Below are positions 55,238-64,000 of a stretch of DNA of 64,000 bases, in pieces (position 1 is the stretch's first letter; every line of letters begins with the position of its first letter). The translations under genes and the position numbers were made by a program. The stretch is from Bacteroidetes bacterium ADurb.Bin217 (GTDB lineage: Bacteria; Bacteroidota; Bacteroidia; Bacteroidales; UBA1715), in NCBI GenBank assembly GCA_002069975.1, contig MWCJ01000002.1, positions 37,186 to 101,185 on the forward strand, read 5' to 3'. The notes under the pieces were generated by a model that was not told the DNA's origin, did not search any database, and was given only the letters and a program-made list of their open reading frames with translations.

Positions 55238-55534
55238 TCACAAGCCACCTTGCCCACACACTTTACACAGCTCCAAACCAATATGTTGATTTTGATATAC
55301 CCGTTCAATTTGTGCTCGTTTTATACTCTGTTTAAACCTATCCTTATCGGGATATTCTCCATGCAACACCTCATTGGGCGTTAATCCATAGAATTCACCG
55401 GGAGTCCATTCTAAATTTATATATTGCTCAAATTCATCTAAATACTGCAATAATTCTTCTTTTGTTTTAGGAAAACCCTTTAGTTGTAAATGAGTATTTT
55501 TGTGACATTGCAAGACTAAATAAAAAAATTGCAA
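55238..55534 (-). pseudogene. C-terminal fragment of an IS transposase (integrase core)
   Basis: About 98 codons. KNTHLQLKGFPKTKEELLQ and YINLEWTPGEFYGLTPNEVL resemble the end of DDE integrase-type transposases (the NxxRPHxxLGGLTPxE region). The catalytic core that should precede it on the minus strand is missing: the bases above 55534 are AT-rich non-coding DNA. It is therefore a remnant. It stands at the border between the conserved truA unit and the accessory polysaccharide region. Confidence 0.55.
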
Positions 55535-55825
55535 CTAACTAATATTAAAAAGAACAACTCTTGAGTAATAATAAAAACCTAAAACAAGTAATAATGAAAC
55601 ATACCTCTTGTTTTTTAAAATAACTTTGTTACATATAATTAATGTATTAAAATGGGAAATTAACAAAAGAATTATGCTACAAATTCTGAATACTGACTTT
55701 TTGTTAAGTATTATATACTTTTTGTTAAGTTCAATTCTAAAAAATACTAAGTAATAAGTAAAAAATATGAAGTCCCAAAGGGCATTAAACATTTTATTTT
55801 GTTATATAAAATAACAATAGTTTAT
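55535..55825. other. AT-rich non-coding stretch
   Basis: About 290 bp with no convincing gene. An 85-codon open frame on the minus strand is of very low complexity and is judged spurious. A weak TATTTTG precedes the next gene but no -33 partner is visible. Confidence 0.5.
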
Positions 55826-58288
55826 ATGTTTAAATATCTTTTATTTATTACTCTATTTTTACTCTCTACGAATTCTTTTTCAAGTACGTATTATTCTAAC
55901 AATGGAGACATTTCAATACTTACGAATTGGTGGACAAATTCTGATGGGACTGGGTCAAATCCTTCAAATTTTACTAACTCAGGCGACATATTCGAGGTGC
56001 AAAGCGGACAAATATGTACAATTTCAAATAGTATAACCTTTGGTGATGGTGTAACTATCGAAATTGAAGGGAGTGTTACAATTACAGGGGCAAGTACTCT
56101 AACTGTTGGCAGTACAGCCACTTCAACTGTACGATTTCAAATTAAAAATGGCGGCTCGTTTTCAAACGAGACTTTTGGAAATATAACATTGTATGGTTCG
56201 GTGCAAATTGATGCAAATGGCTCGTGGGCAGGAAATGGTGTAACTGGTAATAGCATTATATTTTATGGTAATTTCACAAACAATTCTTCACAGCAAACTG
56301 ATAATTCAACAGCAACCTATATATTTTCGAATATTGGCAGCTATATTTTCAATGCAGGAATAGGAATGAATGTGTACAACCATACTTCTTCAGGACTTAA
56401 TACTTCGTTTAGCGGGAAATGGTATGTAAGAAATCATTTACAAACTGCAGCATTCAAGATGAATGCAGGTGCTGAGATGTATATTTATACAAGTTTCACA
56501 GCTACTAGTGATTGGAGTCATTGTAGTTCATCGTCAATCCTTCACTATGCAGGCAATATGGAACTTGAAGATATTCAATACGGATGTATTATTCAAATTG
56601 ATGAGAATATAACTACAACATTATCATCGGGTAATATTTATAATAATTCTGATTTCATATTTGATACTAATAGTTCACTCATAGTAACAGGAACTGCATA
56701 TATGCACTTTTTACATGCCGTTACACTTAATGATGGAAGCACATTATATATAAACAATGGTAATAAACCAAATAACTTTGACACTTACACAAATACATAT
56801 TCCCCCACAAGTACGTTTCGGTTTGGTAACAACGGTTCTAATTACTCCTTTTTATTATATGGAGATAAACAAGTTTTTGGAAATTTAGTTTTTGATGATG
56901 CTTCAAGTTCTTCAAATGTATATGTATTTAATGGTAATCAAACTATTCAAGGTAATTTGACTGTCGGCTCAAACATAATATATGAAACTTGGCCTGGATT
57001 TACATATAATGTTGCAATTGCCGGAAATATTACAAATAATGGAACAATAAACACTGGAGCTTCAGGTGATATAAATTCATTTATTTTGAATGGAACAACT
57101 GAACAGGTTATTAATGGAACAAATGGGATAACATTTTATAATCTCACAGTAAATAATACAAGTGAAGAAGGAATAGATGTAAATCAAAATATAGAGATTG
57201 CTAATTTATTGACTTTAACAGATGGAATTATGTACACAACGGCATCATCTTATATTACAATTTTAAATGGAGGCACAACCACAGCAGGTTCAGATAATTC
57301 ATTTGTAGATGGTCCTATTAGAAAAGTTGGTAATACAACTTTTACATTTCCAACAGGAGATCAAAATATTTGGGCAAGAATAGCTTATAGTCCTGTTTCT
57401 GGTTTTGACGCAACGACGGTGATAAGTGCCGAATATTTTTTTCAAGAAGCACCTAATCAAACAGATTTAGATATCGGTATTCATAATGTTAGTAAAATTG
57501 AATATTGGGATATATCGAGAATATCAGACCCAAGTAATGATGCAACTTGTAATGTTACCATGTATTTTAATGATATGATAAGAAGCGTAATCTCAGGTTC
57601 AGGTACAGATATTATAACTACTCATTATGAAAGTAGCCTATGGAAAGATAAAGGGGGCTTTTTTCATGATAATTTTGATAATACAGGTTATATTACAACA
57701 ACTAATGCTTTATCTGATTATAGCCCTATTACAATTGCATCAAGTGATGGAACAAGTCCTTTGCCAATTACTCTTGTAAGTTTTAATGCTCATGCAAGAA
57801 ATAATTATAATGAAATATTTTGGGCAACAGCAAGTGAGATTAATAATGATTTTTTTACATTATATAAAAGTAATGACGGTATAACATTTATTGAAATCGC
57901 CAAAGTAAATGGCAAAGGCAATAGTAATCAAATGTCGAATTACAATTTCAACGATGAATGTACAAATGAAATAACATATTATAAATTATCTCAAACAGAT
58001 TTTGATGGTACTACAGAATTTTTCGATATTATTGTTGTAGAGAATTATGAAAAGAAATTAGATTTTATAATCTTTCAAGATATAAATAATCAAATTACGA
58101 TTAAACCAAATCATTTAATACAAAATGGAGAATTTATATTATATAATTCAATTGGTAAATCAATTGAAAAAATAAAAGTAAATAACAATTATCCTAATGT
58201 TTTTCAAACTGAATTATCTCCAGGCTTATACTTGATATGTTTTTCTGATAAGAAAAATAAACTCAAAAAACATTTTATAAAAATATAA
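55826..58288 (+). CDS. Large surface protein with type IX sorting domain
   Basis: An 820-residue secreted protein. Signal peptide 1-20. Residues ~40-480 are Asn/Thr/Ser/Gly-rich beta strands suggesting a beta-helix (GDIFEVQSGQICTISNSITF and many repeats of the type G-N-I/L-T-x-N-G-T). Around 630-720 comes the standard pre-sorting module LPITLVSFNAHARNNYNEIFW with ASEINNDFFTLYKS and YYKLSQTDFDGTTEFF. The last ~80 residues (ELSPGLYLICFSDKKNKLKK) are a type IX sorting domain. Ligand or enzymatic role unknown. The ATG at 55826 opens the signal peptide. Confidence 0.82.
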   Translation: MFKYLLFITLFLLSTNSFSSTYYSNNGDISILTNWWTNSDGTGSNPSNFTNSGDIFEVQSGQICTISNSITFGDGVTIEIEGSVTITGASTLTVGSTATSTVRFQIKNGGSFSNETFGNITLYGSVQIDANGSWAGNGVTGNSIIFYGNFTNNSSQQTDNSTATYIFSNIGSYIFNAGIGMNVYNHTSSGLNTSFSGKWYVRNHLQTAAFKMNAGAEMYIYTSFTATSDWSHCSSSSILHYAGNMELEDIQYGCIIQIDENITTTLSSGNIYNNSDFIFDTNSSLIVTGTAYMHFLHAVTLNDGSTLYINNGNKPNNFDTYTNTYSPTSTFRFGNNGSNYSFLLYGDKQVFGNLVFDDASSSSNVYVFNGNQTIQGNLTVGSNIIYETWPGFTYNVAIAGNITNNGTINTGASGDINSFILNGTTEQVINGTNGITFYNLTVNNTSEEGIDVNQNIEIANLLTLTDGIMYTTASSYITILNGGTTTAGSDNSFVDGPIRKVGNTTFTFPTGDQNIWARIAYSPVSGFDATTVISAEYFFQEAPNQTDLDIGIHNVSKIEYWDISRISDPSNDATCNVTMYFNDMIRSVISGSGTDIITTHYESSLWKDKGGFFHDNFDNTGYITTTNALSDYSPITIASSDGTSPLPITLVSFNAHARNNYNEIFWATASEINNDFFTLYKSNDGITFIEIAKVNGKGNSNQMSNYNFNDECTNEITYYKLSQTDFDGTTEFFDIIVVENYEKKLDFIIFQDINNQITIKPNHLIQNGEFILYNSIGKSIEKIKVNNNYPNVFQTELSPGLYLICFSDKKNKLKKHFIKI

Positions 58289-58321
58289 ATTGTTTACATT
58301 TACATAATAAAATTTATTTCT

Positions 58322-59389
58322 ATGAGACTTTATTTTTGGGGATTTATATTCCTTCCGATAATTGTATTTATTATTATTTTTTCGTATTCTTTTAAACCCG
58401 AAATTAATTTTATGCAAAACAACGATTTTGCATATTCTGAATTCTCAGATGTTTTCAATCATGGTAATTCAATATCGAATATATCAAAAACAGACTCTTC
58501 TCTTATAGTTAATTGTATATTAAAAGAAGGCTATGCATACCCATACTCAGGAATCCAGTTTGGAAAAAAAGATTATTCTCTTTACAATATTAACGATTAT
58601 AGATTTCATATTAAATTGAAAGTTAATTATAATGTTCGATTATCTTTCAGAATGAACCAAGTTATTACAAATTATACTGACATTAATGTGCCTGAATCCT
58701 ATCTTATATTAGTTAAATCATTTGGTCTCAATAAAGGTGAAAACGAATTAAATATAAATGTGTCAGAAATCAATGAAATTCAAGATTGGTGGTTTGAAAA
58801 AAATCCTAAAATGATAAACAGAATCAATAATATTGAATATGATCAAGTTAAATTCATATGGTTATTTACTGAAAATTCTACTCCATTAAACACTCCATTA
58901 AATATTGAAATAACTGAGTTTTCACTCAACTATAACTACCTTCCTCTACTTTATAGATATTCTATTTTCACGTTCATCTATTATTTAATTTTTTTAATAG
59001 TCCTTTGGAAAGTAAAAAAGGTAAAGTATATTTTAATGCCTATTGAATTAAGTAAATTAAAGGATAAGATACCAGAAACTAAAGAGAAGATACTCAATTT
59101 TATCGGTACAAATTTTCACAATCCTGATTTAACTATTCAAATAGTTTCAGATGAAACGGGCATTTCAAAAGATCATATATCTGAGTTGATTAAAAAACAT
59201 GCTGATTTAAGCTTTAGACAATATTTAAACCAAGTTAGATTAGAAGAAGCTAAAAATCTACTTAGAAATTCAAATCTACAAATTTCAGAAATTGCGTATC
59301 AAATAGGATATAATAATATTCAACATTTTAATCGTGTTTTTAAAGAATATACAAGTTTTTCCCCTAAGGCTTTTAGAGACTTAAAATAA
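58322..59389 (+). CDS. Membrane-anchored AraC-type transcription regulator
   Basis: A 355-residue one-component sensor. TM1 (residues ~5-22) and TM2 (~218-238) flank an extracytoplasmic domain of ~190 residues that looks beta-rich, like a jelly-roll carbohydrate-binding module (SGIQFGKKDYSLYNINDYRF, LNTPLNIEITEFSLNYN). The C-terminal ~100 residues form the two helix-turn-helix units of AraC: LTIQIVSDETGISKDHISEL and ISEIAYQIGYNNIQHFNRVF. It lacks the histidine kinase and receiver of hybrid two-component systems. It probably controls the flanking secreted-protein genes; this is inference from position. Confidence 0.85.
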   Translation: MRLYFWGFIFLPIIVFIIIFSYSFKPEINFMQNNDFAYSEFSDVFNHGNSISNISKTDSSLIVNCILKEGYAYPYSGIQFGKKDYSLYNINDYRFHIKLKVNYNVRLSFRMNQVITNYTDINVPESYLILVKSFGLNKGENELNINVSEINEIQDWWFEKNPKMINRINNIEYDQVKFIWLFTENSTPLNTPLNIEITEFSLNYNYLPLLYRYSIFTFIYYLIFLIVLWKVKKVKYILMPIELSKLKDKIPETKEKILNFIGTNFHNPDLTIQIVSDETGISKDHISELIKKHADLSFRQYLNQVRLEEAKNLLRNSNLQISEIAYQIGYNNIQHFNRVFKEYTSFSPKAFRDLK

Positions 59390-59553
59390 TGTTAAGTTTT
59401 TAATTTTAGGCCACCATCAGCACCCTCGCAAAAACCTTACTGTAAAGAATTTAACTTAAAATGTTCATTTTTCAACATAAAATGCGAACTACACATTTTA
59501 CCAATATTAAGTATTAGTTTTTTTATATGTAACTACATCGCCTTTCTCAAACT

Positions 59554-59561
59554 TACCTTTG
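59554..59561 (+). promoter_or_regulatory. Putative -7 box of the esterase gene
   Basis: TACCTTTG matches TAnnTTTG, 26 bp before the ATG. No TTTG is found at the proper distance upstream, which would fit a gene that needs an activator such as the adjacent AraC-type protein. Confidence 0.35.
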
Positions 59562-59587
59562 ATAATTAAAACAAAAAAATTAAAATT

Positions 59588-62500
59588 ATGAAAGCAAAAA
59601 GTTTGGTTATTGGAGTTTTCCTTCTCCTTTATTTTAACATTAGTCTCTTAGCTCAGATGACTCAAATTGATGCATCTGACAGTAATATTCAATACATCGG
59701 CAGATTTGATGAATCCAATCCTAATAGTGTTGTATTTGCTTATCCTGGTTCAAGCATTAGAGCAAAATTTGAAGGCTCACAAATTGATGCAATATTAATA
59801 GAAGGCGGAAGTGGAACAAGCAGCACTACAAACTATTTTTATGTTATAATAGATGGAGGAACTCCTACTAAATTACAACTTTCTAAATCTCAAACAATAT
59901 ATACATTAGCATCAGGGTTACCAGCAGGAACTCATACTGTGGAGTTGTTTAAATTAACAGAGACAAGTGTTGGAAAAGTTACCTTTCAGGGTTTTCAAAT
60001 TGAAGATGGAACAAGTTTATTAACACCGGATCCTCTTCCAAATAAGAAAATCATGTTTATTGGAAATTCTATAACTTGTGGGTATGGAAATGAAAGTTCA
60101 GCAAACCCTCCTATTTCTGGGTTTACATCAGTTAATGAAAATAATTATAAAGCATGGGGAGCCGTTACCGCTCGTAATATTGATGCGCAATATCATTGTA
60201 TTGCATTCTCAGGTAGGGGGATATATCAGAACAACTCAGGTTCACAAGTAGGAACGGCTCCTGTTTTTTTTAATCAAACTATTGCAGATGATGCAACAAA
60301 AGTATGGGATCATAGTAAATATGTTCCAGATGTTGTTGTAATAAATTTAGGAACTAATGACTTTGCTGCGGAAGTAAGTTCTTCTGCATATACTGTAACA
60401 GAAACAAATTTTGTTAATACTTACCTAGATTTTATTGATGATATACGTGCTGTTTATCCAAATGCAAGTATAATATGTGCAGTTGGCGTGATGATGAGTG
60501 ATTATTATCCTAGTGGAGGACAACACTGGACGAGAATACAATCTTATGTGCAAAATGTGGTAAGTACTGCAAATTCAAACGGAGATGATAAGGTATACTA
60601 TTTTAAAATGGACCCACAATCTGCACCTTATGGAGAAGACTGGCATCCAACAGCAGCCACAGACCAAATAATGGCGACAAATCTTACAAGTTTTATAAAT
60701 ACAAATATAACATTTACTACATGTACAGGTTCTGTAAATTTAGGAAGTGATGTACAATTAAACTCAATAACTTTTCCTTATACTTTAGATGCTCACTCAG
60801 AAACAAATACAGGTGTAACTTTTAAATGGTACAAAGATGGTTTACAAATACCAGGAGCAACAACATCTACTTATACCATAAGTAGTTCTTCAGGGGCAGC
60901 AGGTATATATAAAGTAGTTAGAGATAGTGCAGACTGTACAATTTCAGACCAAATGGAAATAACTACTCAACTAATTCCTGTTGGACAAATTTGTAATTGG
61001 GATTACGATAAAAAAGCAGCAGTAGTATTAACTTTCGACGACTGGTCAGCTGGTCATCCTGCAATTGTAGTTCCTGAATTAAAAGCTCGAAATTTAGTTG
61101 CAACTTATAGTATTGTGCCAGGATTTACATCAGATTGGGCAACAATAAAAACAGCTGCTCTTGATGGAAATGAAATGGCTAATCATACGATGAACCATGT
61201 ATATGCTAATTCTTCATCCTTATACCAAACAGAAGGTGTTGCAGCACAAAATGCTATAAACTCACAAGTTACAAATCAAAAAGTGTCAACATATATATAT
61301 CCATTTGGATCATATGACAATAATCTAATATCATACTTAAAAGCAGATGGTTATGTTGGTGCAAGAGGAGTTTACCCATCCTCAGGAAACTATACATATA
61401 ATTTTGCACCGACTATAGATGATTACTATAAAATCTTAACATATAGTATGGATAATACTGTAAGTTTAAGTGCATTTACATCACAGATTGATAATATTAT
61501 ATCAGGAGGAGGATTATTAACCTATTTATATCATAGTGTCTCAGGTCCTACAGCAACAGACAATAATTATGCTCCCGTAAATGAATCTGATTTTCAGGCT
61601 CAAATGGATGCTCTAGTTTCATATCAAGATGATATATGGGTTACAACATTTAGTTCTGCTTTAAAATATCACAGAGAAGCAAGATGTGCAACTTTAGGCG
61701 AAATTGAAGCTGATAATGGTTCTCAATGGGTTTTAAAACTAACAGATACTTTATCAAATAACGAAATTTATAATCAACCATTATTCATTAAACTCAATAT
61801 GAATGGTAACGATTATGATGAAATAACTCAAAATGGAGTTCCTATTGATATTATTGCCAAAGATGCTGGTTACATTATGTTTAGAGCTGTGCCTGACGCT
61901 GGTAATATTGTTTTAAAAGCAAGTTCAGGTATTTCTTTAATTGCTACGGTTTCTAATACTGATATTACCAATAAAGCAACAACACTTACTTTTACTGCTA
62001 CGGCATCAGCAACAGCACCTGCTATATTATCAAGCGTTTATTTAGATTTAACAGCTCTTGGTGGTGGTTCTGCTCTAAGTATGACACATGTAAGTGGTGA
62101 TACATATGAATATATATATACTACACCTGCTGGATTAAGTTTAGGAGAAAAAAATATTACAGTATCAGCAACAGATAATAATGCAAATGTTCAAGAAAAA
62201 ACCATAATGGTAACTATTGGCTCTGGTATTTCTGTTGGGTCATTTATAGTAAATCCAAATACAGTAATAAATAATGTAAGTAATACATTATCGTTTTCGC
62301 TTTCAGTTACAGATGATGGAATGGTACAGTCAGTTGAACTTAATTTAAATTCTATAGGAGGAAGTAGTTCTGTATTAATGACAGATGCAGGTAATGATAA
62401 TTATACATTTTCTTATACTCTGTCACCAACATCTATTACCGGAGATAAAACAATAACGGCAACGATTACAGATAACGATGGAAATACAATGCAAACGACT

Positions 62501-64000
62501 GTAACCGTAACGATAAATCCAAGCATATCATATTTAGATATTTATACAGATGCAAGCTCAATGATAGGTACGAACTTTTGGTCATCAGGAACACTCGTAG
62601 AACAAACTGGAGGTGGCGCTATAGAAGGGACTAAAGATTTTAAATTTGATTTTACTGCATCTGGTTGGTGGGCTGGTTTAGGACTTTCAATTTCTAACTG
62701 GAATGATTCTCAAGCTAAAGATTTTTCTGAATACGATAGCATTCAAATTTCATATAAAGGACCATTGACTGCAGGTACAGGTATATTGCTTAGCCTTGTT
62801 AATCCTGGAGATATAAAATCTACAAGTGTAAGTTTACCTGCAAGTAGCAATTATGTAACTGTGAAATTATCACTTTCGGAATTTGGCTCTATTAATCTTT
62901 CACAAATTACACAGTTGACTATTGATATTGCAGGTACTGAGTCTGGTACAGGTTCTTTACAATTTGACAATATAAGATTGATAAAAGCAGAAAAAGCTCC
63001 ATTAGAAGTTTTACCAACAAGTATAGCGATTAGTCCTGCAATACAAGATATTGAAGTTGCAGAAACTGTACAGTTGTCAGAAACCGTTTTACCTGCTGAT
63101 ACAAATAATAAAACAGTAACGTGGACATCAAGTAATGCTGCAGTCGCAAGTGTTTCGACTTCAGGTCTTGTAACCGGAGTTGCTATAGGAAGTCCGGTAA
63201 CTATTACAGCAACAAGTGTTGCCGATGGAACAGTTGTGGGTACAGCTACTATTAATGTAATAGCTACTCCTGTAACAGGAATTACAGTTGACCAAACTGA
63301 TGTAACTTTAACGTTAGGTGATAATACAACAGTAACTGCTACAGTTGAACCAACAAATGCTACTAACAAATCAGTAACATGGGCATCAAGTAACTCATCA
63401 GTAGCGACTGTATCAGGTGGGGTAATAAGTTCTGTAGCTATAGGAACGTGTACAATCACTGTTACTTCTGTAGCAAATCCAACTGTTTCAACTACAATTA
63501 CAGTAGAAGTTGTAGATGTTGCTGTATCAAGTGTAACTGTAAGTCCTGCTACAGATGCTATCCTAGTGGGTGGTACAACAACATTAACTGCAGCGGTATT
63601 ACCAAATAATGCTCCGCAAGGTGTAACTTGGTCAACTAGTGATGCGGGAATAGCAACTGTTACTGCAGGTGTAGTAACCGGTGTTTCTGTAGGACAAGTT
63701 ACTATAACTGCGACATCAACAGCAGATGGCACAAAATTAGGAACAGCCATAATTGACGTTAATCCTATAGAAGTAGTATCAATTTCTATATTACCTGCTA
63801 CGAGTACAATAAATATTGCAGGTACAGCAACATTAACAGCAACGGTATTACCAAATGATGCAACTGATAAAACAGTAACATGGACATCATCAAATCCGGC
63901 TATAGCTACAGTAAGTAGTACAGGTGTAGTAACAGGTGTATCAATAGGAGGACCTGTAACAATAACAGCTGAGGCAAATGACGGAAGTGGTATAGTTGGT
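59588..64000 (+). CDS. Giant secreted bifunctional carbohydrate esterase (CE2-like + CE4-like) with BIG2 repeats, 3' end outside window
   Basis: Open from ATG 59588 to the window edge (1471 codons, no stop). Signal peptide 1-22. Residues ~24-150 form a CE2 N-terminal jelly roll, and ~153-370 an SGNH esterase with FIGNSITCGYG (Ser161), LGTNDF (Asn257) and DWHPT (Asp351, His353). An Ig-like domain spans ~380-460. A NodB/CE4 deacetylase (~475-690) has TFDDW (Asp484, Asp485), HTMNH (His533, His537) and LYHSV. Ig-like modules (~720-970) precede a carbohydrate-binding-like jelly roll (~980-1135). At least four BIG2 repeats follow. Likely role: removing acetyl groups from xylan-like polysaccharide. 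Confidence 0.88.
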   Translation, partial: MKAKSLVIGVFLLLYFNISLLAQMTQIDASDSNIQYIGRFDESNPNSVVFAYPGSSIRAKFEGSQIDAILIEGGSGTSSTTNYFYVIIDGGTPTKLQLSKSQTIYTLASGLPAGTHTVELFKLTETSVGKVTFQGFQIEDGTSLLTPDPLPNKKIMFIGNSITCGYGNESSANPPISGFTSVNENNYKAWGAVTARNIDAQYHCIAFSGRGIYQNNSGSQVGTAPVFFNQTIADDATKVWDHSKYVPDVVVINLGTNDFAAEVSSSAYTVTETNFVNTYLDFIDDIRAVYPNASIICAVGVMMSDYYPSGGQHWTRIQSYVQNVVSTANSNGDDKVYYFKMDPQSAPYGEDWHPTAATDQIMATNLTSFINTNITFTTCTGSVNLGSDVQLNSITFPYTLDAHSETNTGVTFKWYKDGLQIPGATTSTYTISSSSGAAGIYKVVRDSADCTISDQMEITTQLIPVGQICNWDYDKKAAVVLTFDDWSAGHPAIVVPELKARNLVATYSIVPGFTSDWATIKTAALDGNEMANHTMNHVYANSSSLYQTEGVAAQNAINSQVTNQKVSTYIYPFGSYDNNLISYLKADGYVGARGVYPSSGNYTYNFAPTIDDYYKILTYSMDNTVSLSAFTSQIDNIISGGGLLTYLYHSVSGPTATDNNYAPVNESDFQAQMDALVSYQDDIWVTTFSSALKYHREARCATLGEIEADNGSQWVLKLTDTLSNNEIYNQPLFIKLNMNGNDYDEITQNGVPIDIIAKDAGYIMFRAVPDAGNIVLKASSGISLIATVSNTDITNKATTLTFTATASATAPAILSSVYLDLTALGGGSALSMTHVSGDTYEYIYTTPAGLSLGEKNITVSATDNNANVQEKTIMVTIGSGISVGSFIVNPNTVINNVSNTLSFSLSVTDDGMVQSVELNLNSIGGSSSVLMTDAGNDNYTFSYTLSPTSITGDKTITATITDNDGNTMQTTVTVTINPSISYLDIYTDASSMIGTNFWSSGTLVEQTGGGAIEGTKDFKFDFTASGWWAGLGLSISNWNDSQAKDFSEYDSIQISYKGPLTAGTGILLSLVNPGDIKSTSVSLPASSNYVTVKLSLSEFGSINLSQITQLTIDIAGTESGTGSLQFDNIRLIKAEKAPLEVLPTSIAISPAIQDIEVAETVQLSETVLPADTNNKTVTWTSSNAAVASVSTSGLVTGVAIGSPVTITATSVADGTVVGTATINVIATPVTGITVDQTDVTLTLGDNTTVTATVEPTNATNKSVTWASSNSSVATVSGGVISSVAIGTCTITVTSVANPTVSTTITVEVVDVAVSSVTVSPATDAILVGGTTTLTAAVLPNNAPQGVTWSTSDAGIATVTAGVVTGVSVGQVTITATSTADGTKLGTAIIDVNPIEVVSISILPATSTINIAGTATLTATVLPNDATDKTVTWTSSNPAIATVSSTGVVTGVSIGGPVTITAEANDGSGIVG
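63008..64000 (+). repeat. Four tandem BIG2 (Ig-like group 2) coding repeats
   Basis: Units of ~250 bp starting near 63008, 63267, 63522 and 63771. Each encodes V-T-V/I-x-P-A, L-x-x-G-x-T-x-x-L-x-A-x-V-L-P-x-N-A, V-T-W-x-S-S-N-x-x-I/V-A-T-V and G-V-V-T-G-V-x-x-G. The array continues past the window edge. Such domains act as surface spacers or adhesins. Confidence 0.85.

Noticed and set aside
55535..55792. 85-codon minus-strand frame next to the transposase remnant
   Set aside because: Very low complexity (Ile/Leu/Phe/Tyr/Lys), no recognisable motif, in AT-rich DNA where open frames arise by chance.
62851..63750. 299-codon open frame on the minus strand, rich in Val/Thr/Ala/Pro
   Set aside because: It is antisense to the BIG2 repeats of the esterase; the repetitive GTA/ACA composition leaves the opposite frame open. 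The plus-strand frame has clear domains.
63008..64000. Possible CRISPR-like regular repeats
   Set aside because: The ~250-bp period is in frame and encodes BIG2 domains; units are diverged, unlike CRISPR direct repeats.

Overview
This 64 kb window is AT-rich chromosomal DNA from a member of the Bacteroidota, most probably a Bacteroidales-like lineage with a type IX secretion system. The evidence is: perfect Bacteroidota promoters (TTTG, 19 bp, TAnnTTTG) at several places; almost no Shine-Dalgarno sequences; two proteins with type IX C-terminal sorting domains; a glycine-lipid synthesis pair; the short Bacteroidota-type arginine decarboxylase; a eukaryotic-type NADP isocitrate dehydrogenase; and the tiny AURKAIP1/COX24-like ribosomal protein.

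Layout. 0-4.4 kb (minus strand): pyrF, a small lipoprotein, a nitroreductase, YqgE, VanZ and a TlpA-like thiol protein. 4.4-10 kb (plus): rimP-nusA-infB-DUF805 behind a strong promoter and a terminator-like leader hairpin. 10-13 kb: a non-coding gap with decayed octamer repeats, then speA and corA (minus). 13.3-14.8 kb: tRNA-Glu and rpsT, then a secreted, circularly permuted GH16 glucanase. 14.8-19.4 kb (minus): a glycosyltransferase, a MauE/DoxX-thioredoxin protein with an unusual leader, a YgjP-like metallopeptidase and glsA-glsB. 19.5-25.1 kb (plus): an oxidoreductase, tcdA, a pseudokinase, a DUF1573 protein, an aminotransferase and a lipid kinase. 25.2-37.5 kb: central metabolism (gdhA, an NfnAB-like pair, a DHOD-like enzyme, icd, aconitase, citrate synthase), which together lead from acetyl-CoA through citrate and 2-oxoglutarate to glutamate with NADPH balancing. 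37.6-45.3 kb: lipoproteins, a lipocalin, a radical SAM protein, hisA, a response-regulator/ATPase fusion, RNase G, the small ribosomal protein, HU and a rhomboid. 45.3-52.5 kb (minus): a cell-envelope operon, coaX-OMP-TPR-lptC-small membrane protein-CBS protein-PpiD-like foldase. 52.5-55.2 kb (plus): DUF4294-lnb-truA, joined by ATGA overlaps.

55.2-64 kb is an accessory region beginning with a transposase remnant. It holds a large type IX-sorted surface protein, a membrane-anchored AraC-type regulator and the first 1471 codons of a giant secreted esterase. That esterase has CE2-type SGNH and CE4-type deacetylase domains, a jelly-roll-like module and at least four BIG2 repeats, and it runs off the window. 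With the GH16 enzyme it points to a polysaccharide-degrading lifestyle.

The least ordinary items are: a candidate ~160-nt transcript carrying a 7-codon, three-cysteine mini-ORF and its own terminator upstream of the MauE-thioredoxin gene; the terminator-like hairpin in the rimP leader; the Fibrobacter-like circularly permuted GH16; the CE2-CE4-BIG2 protein; and two families of short degenerate intergenic repeats. I saw no CRISPR array, prophage, rRNA operon or replication origin.
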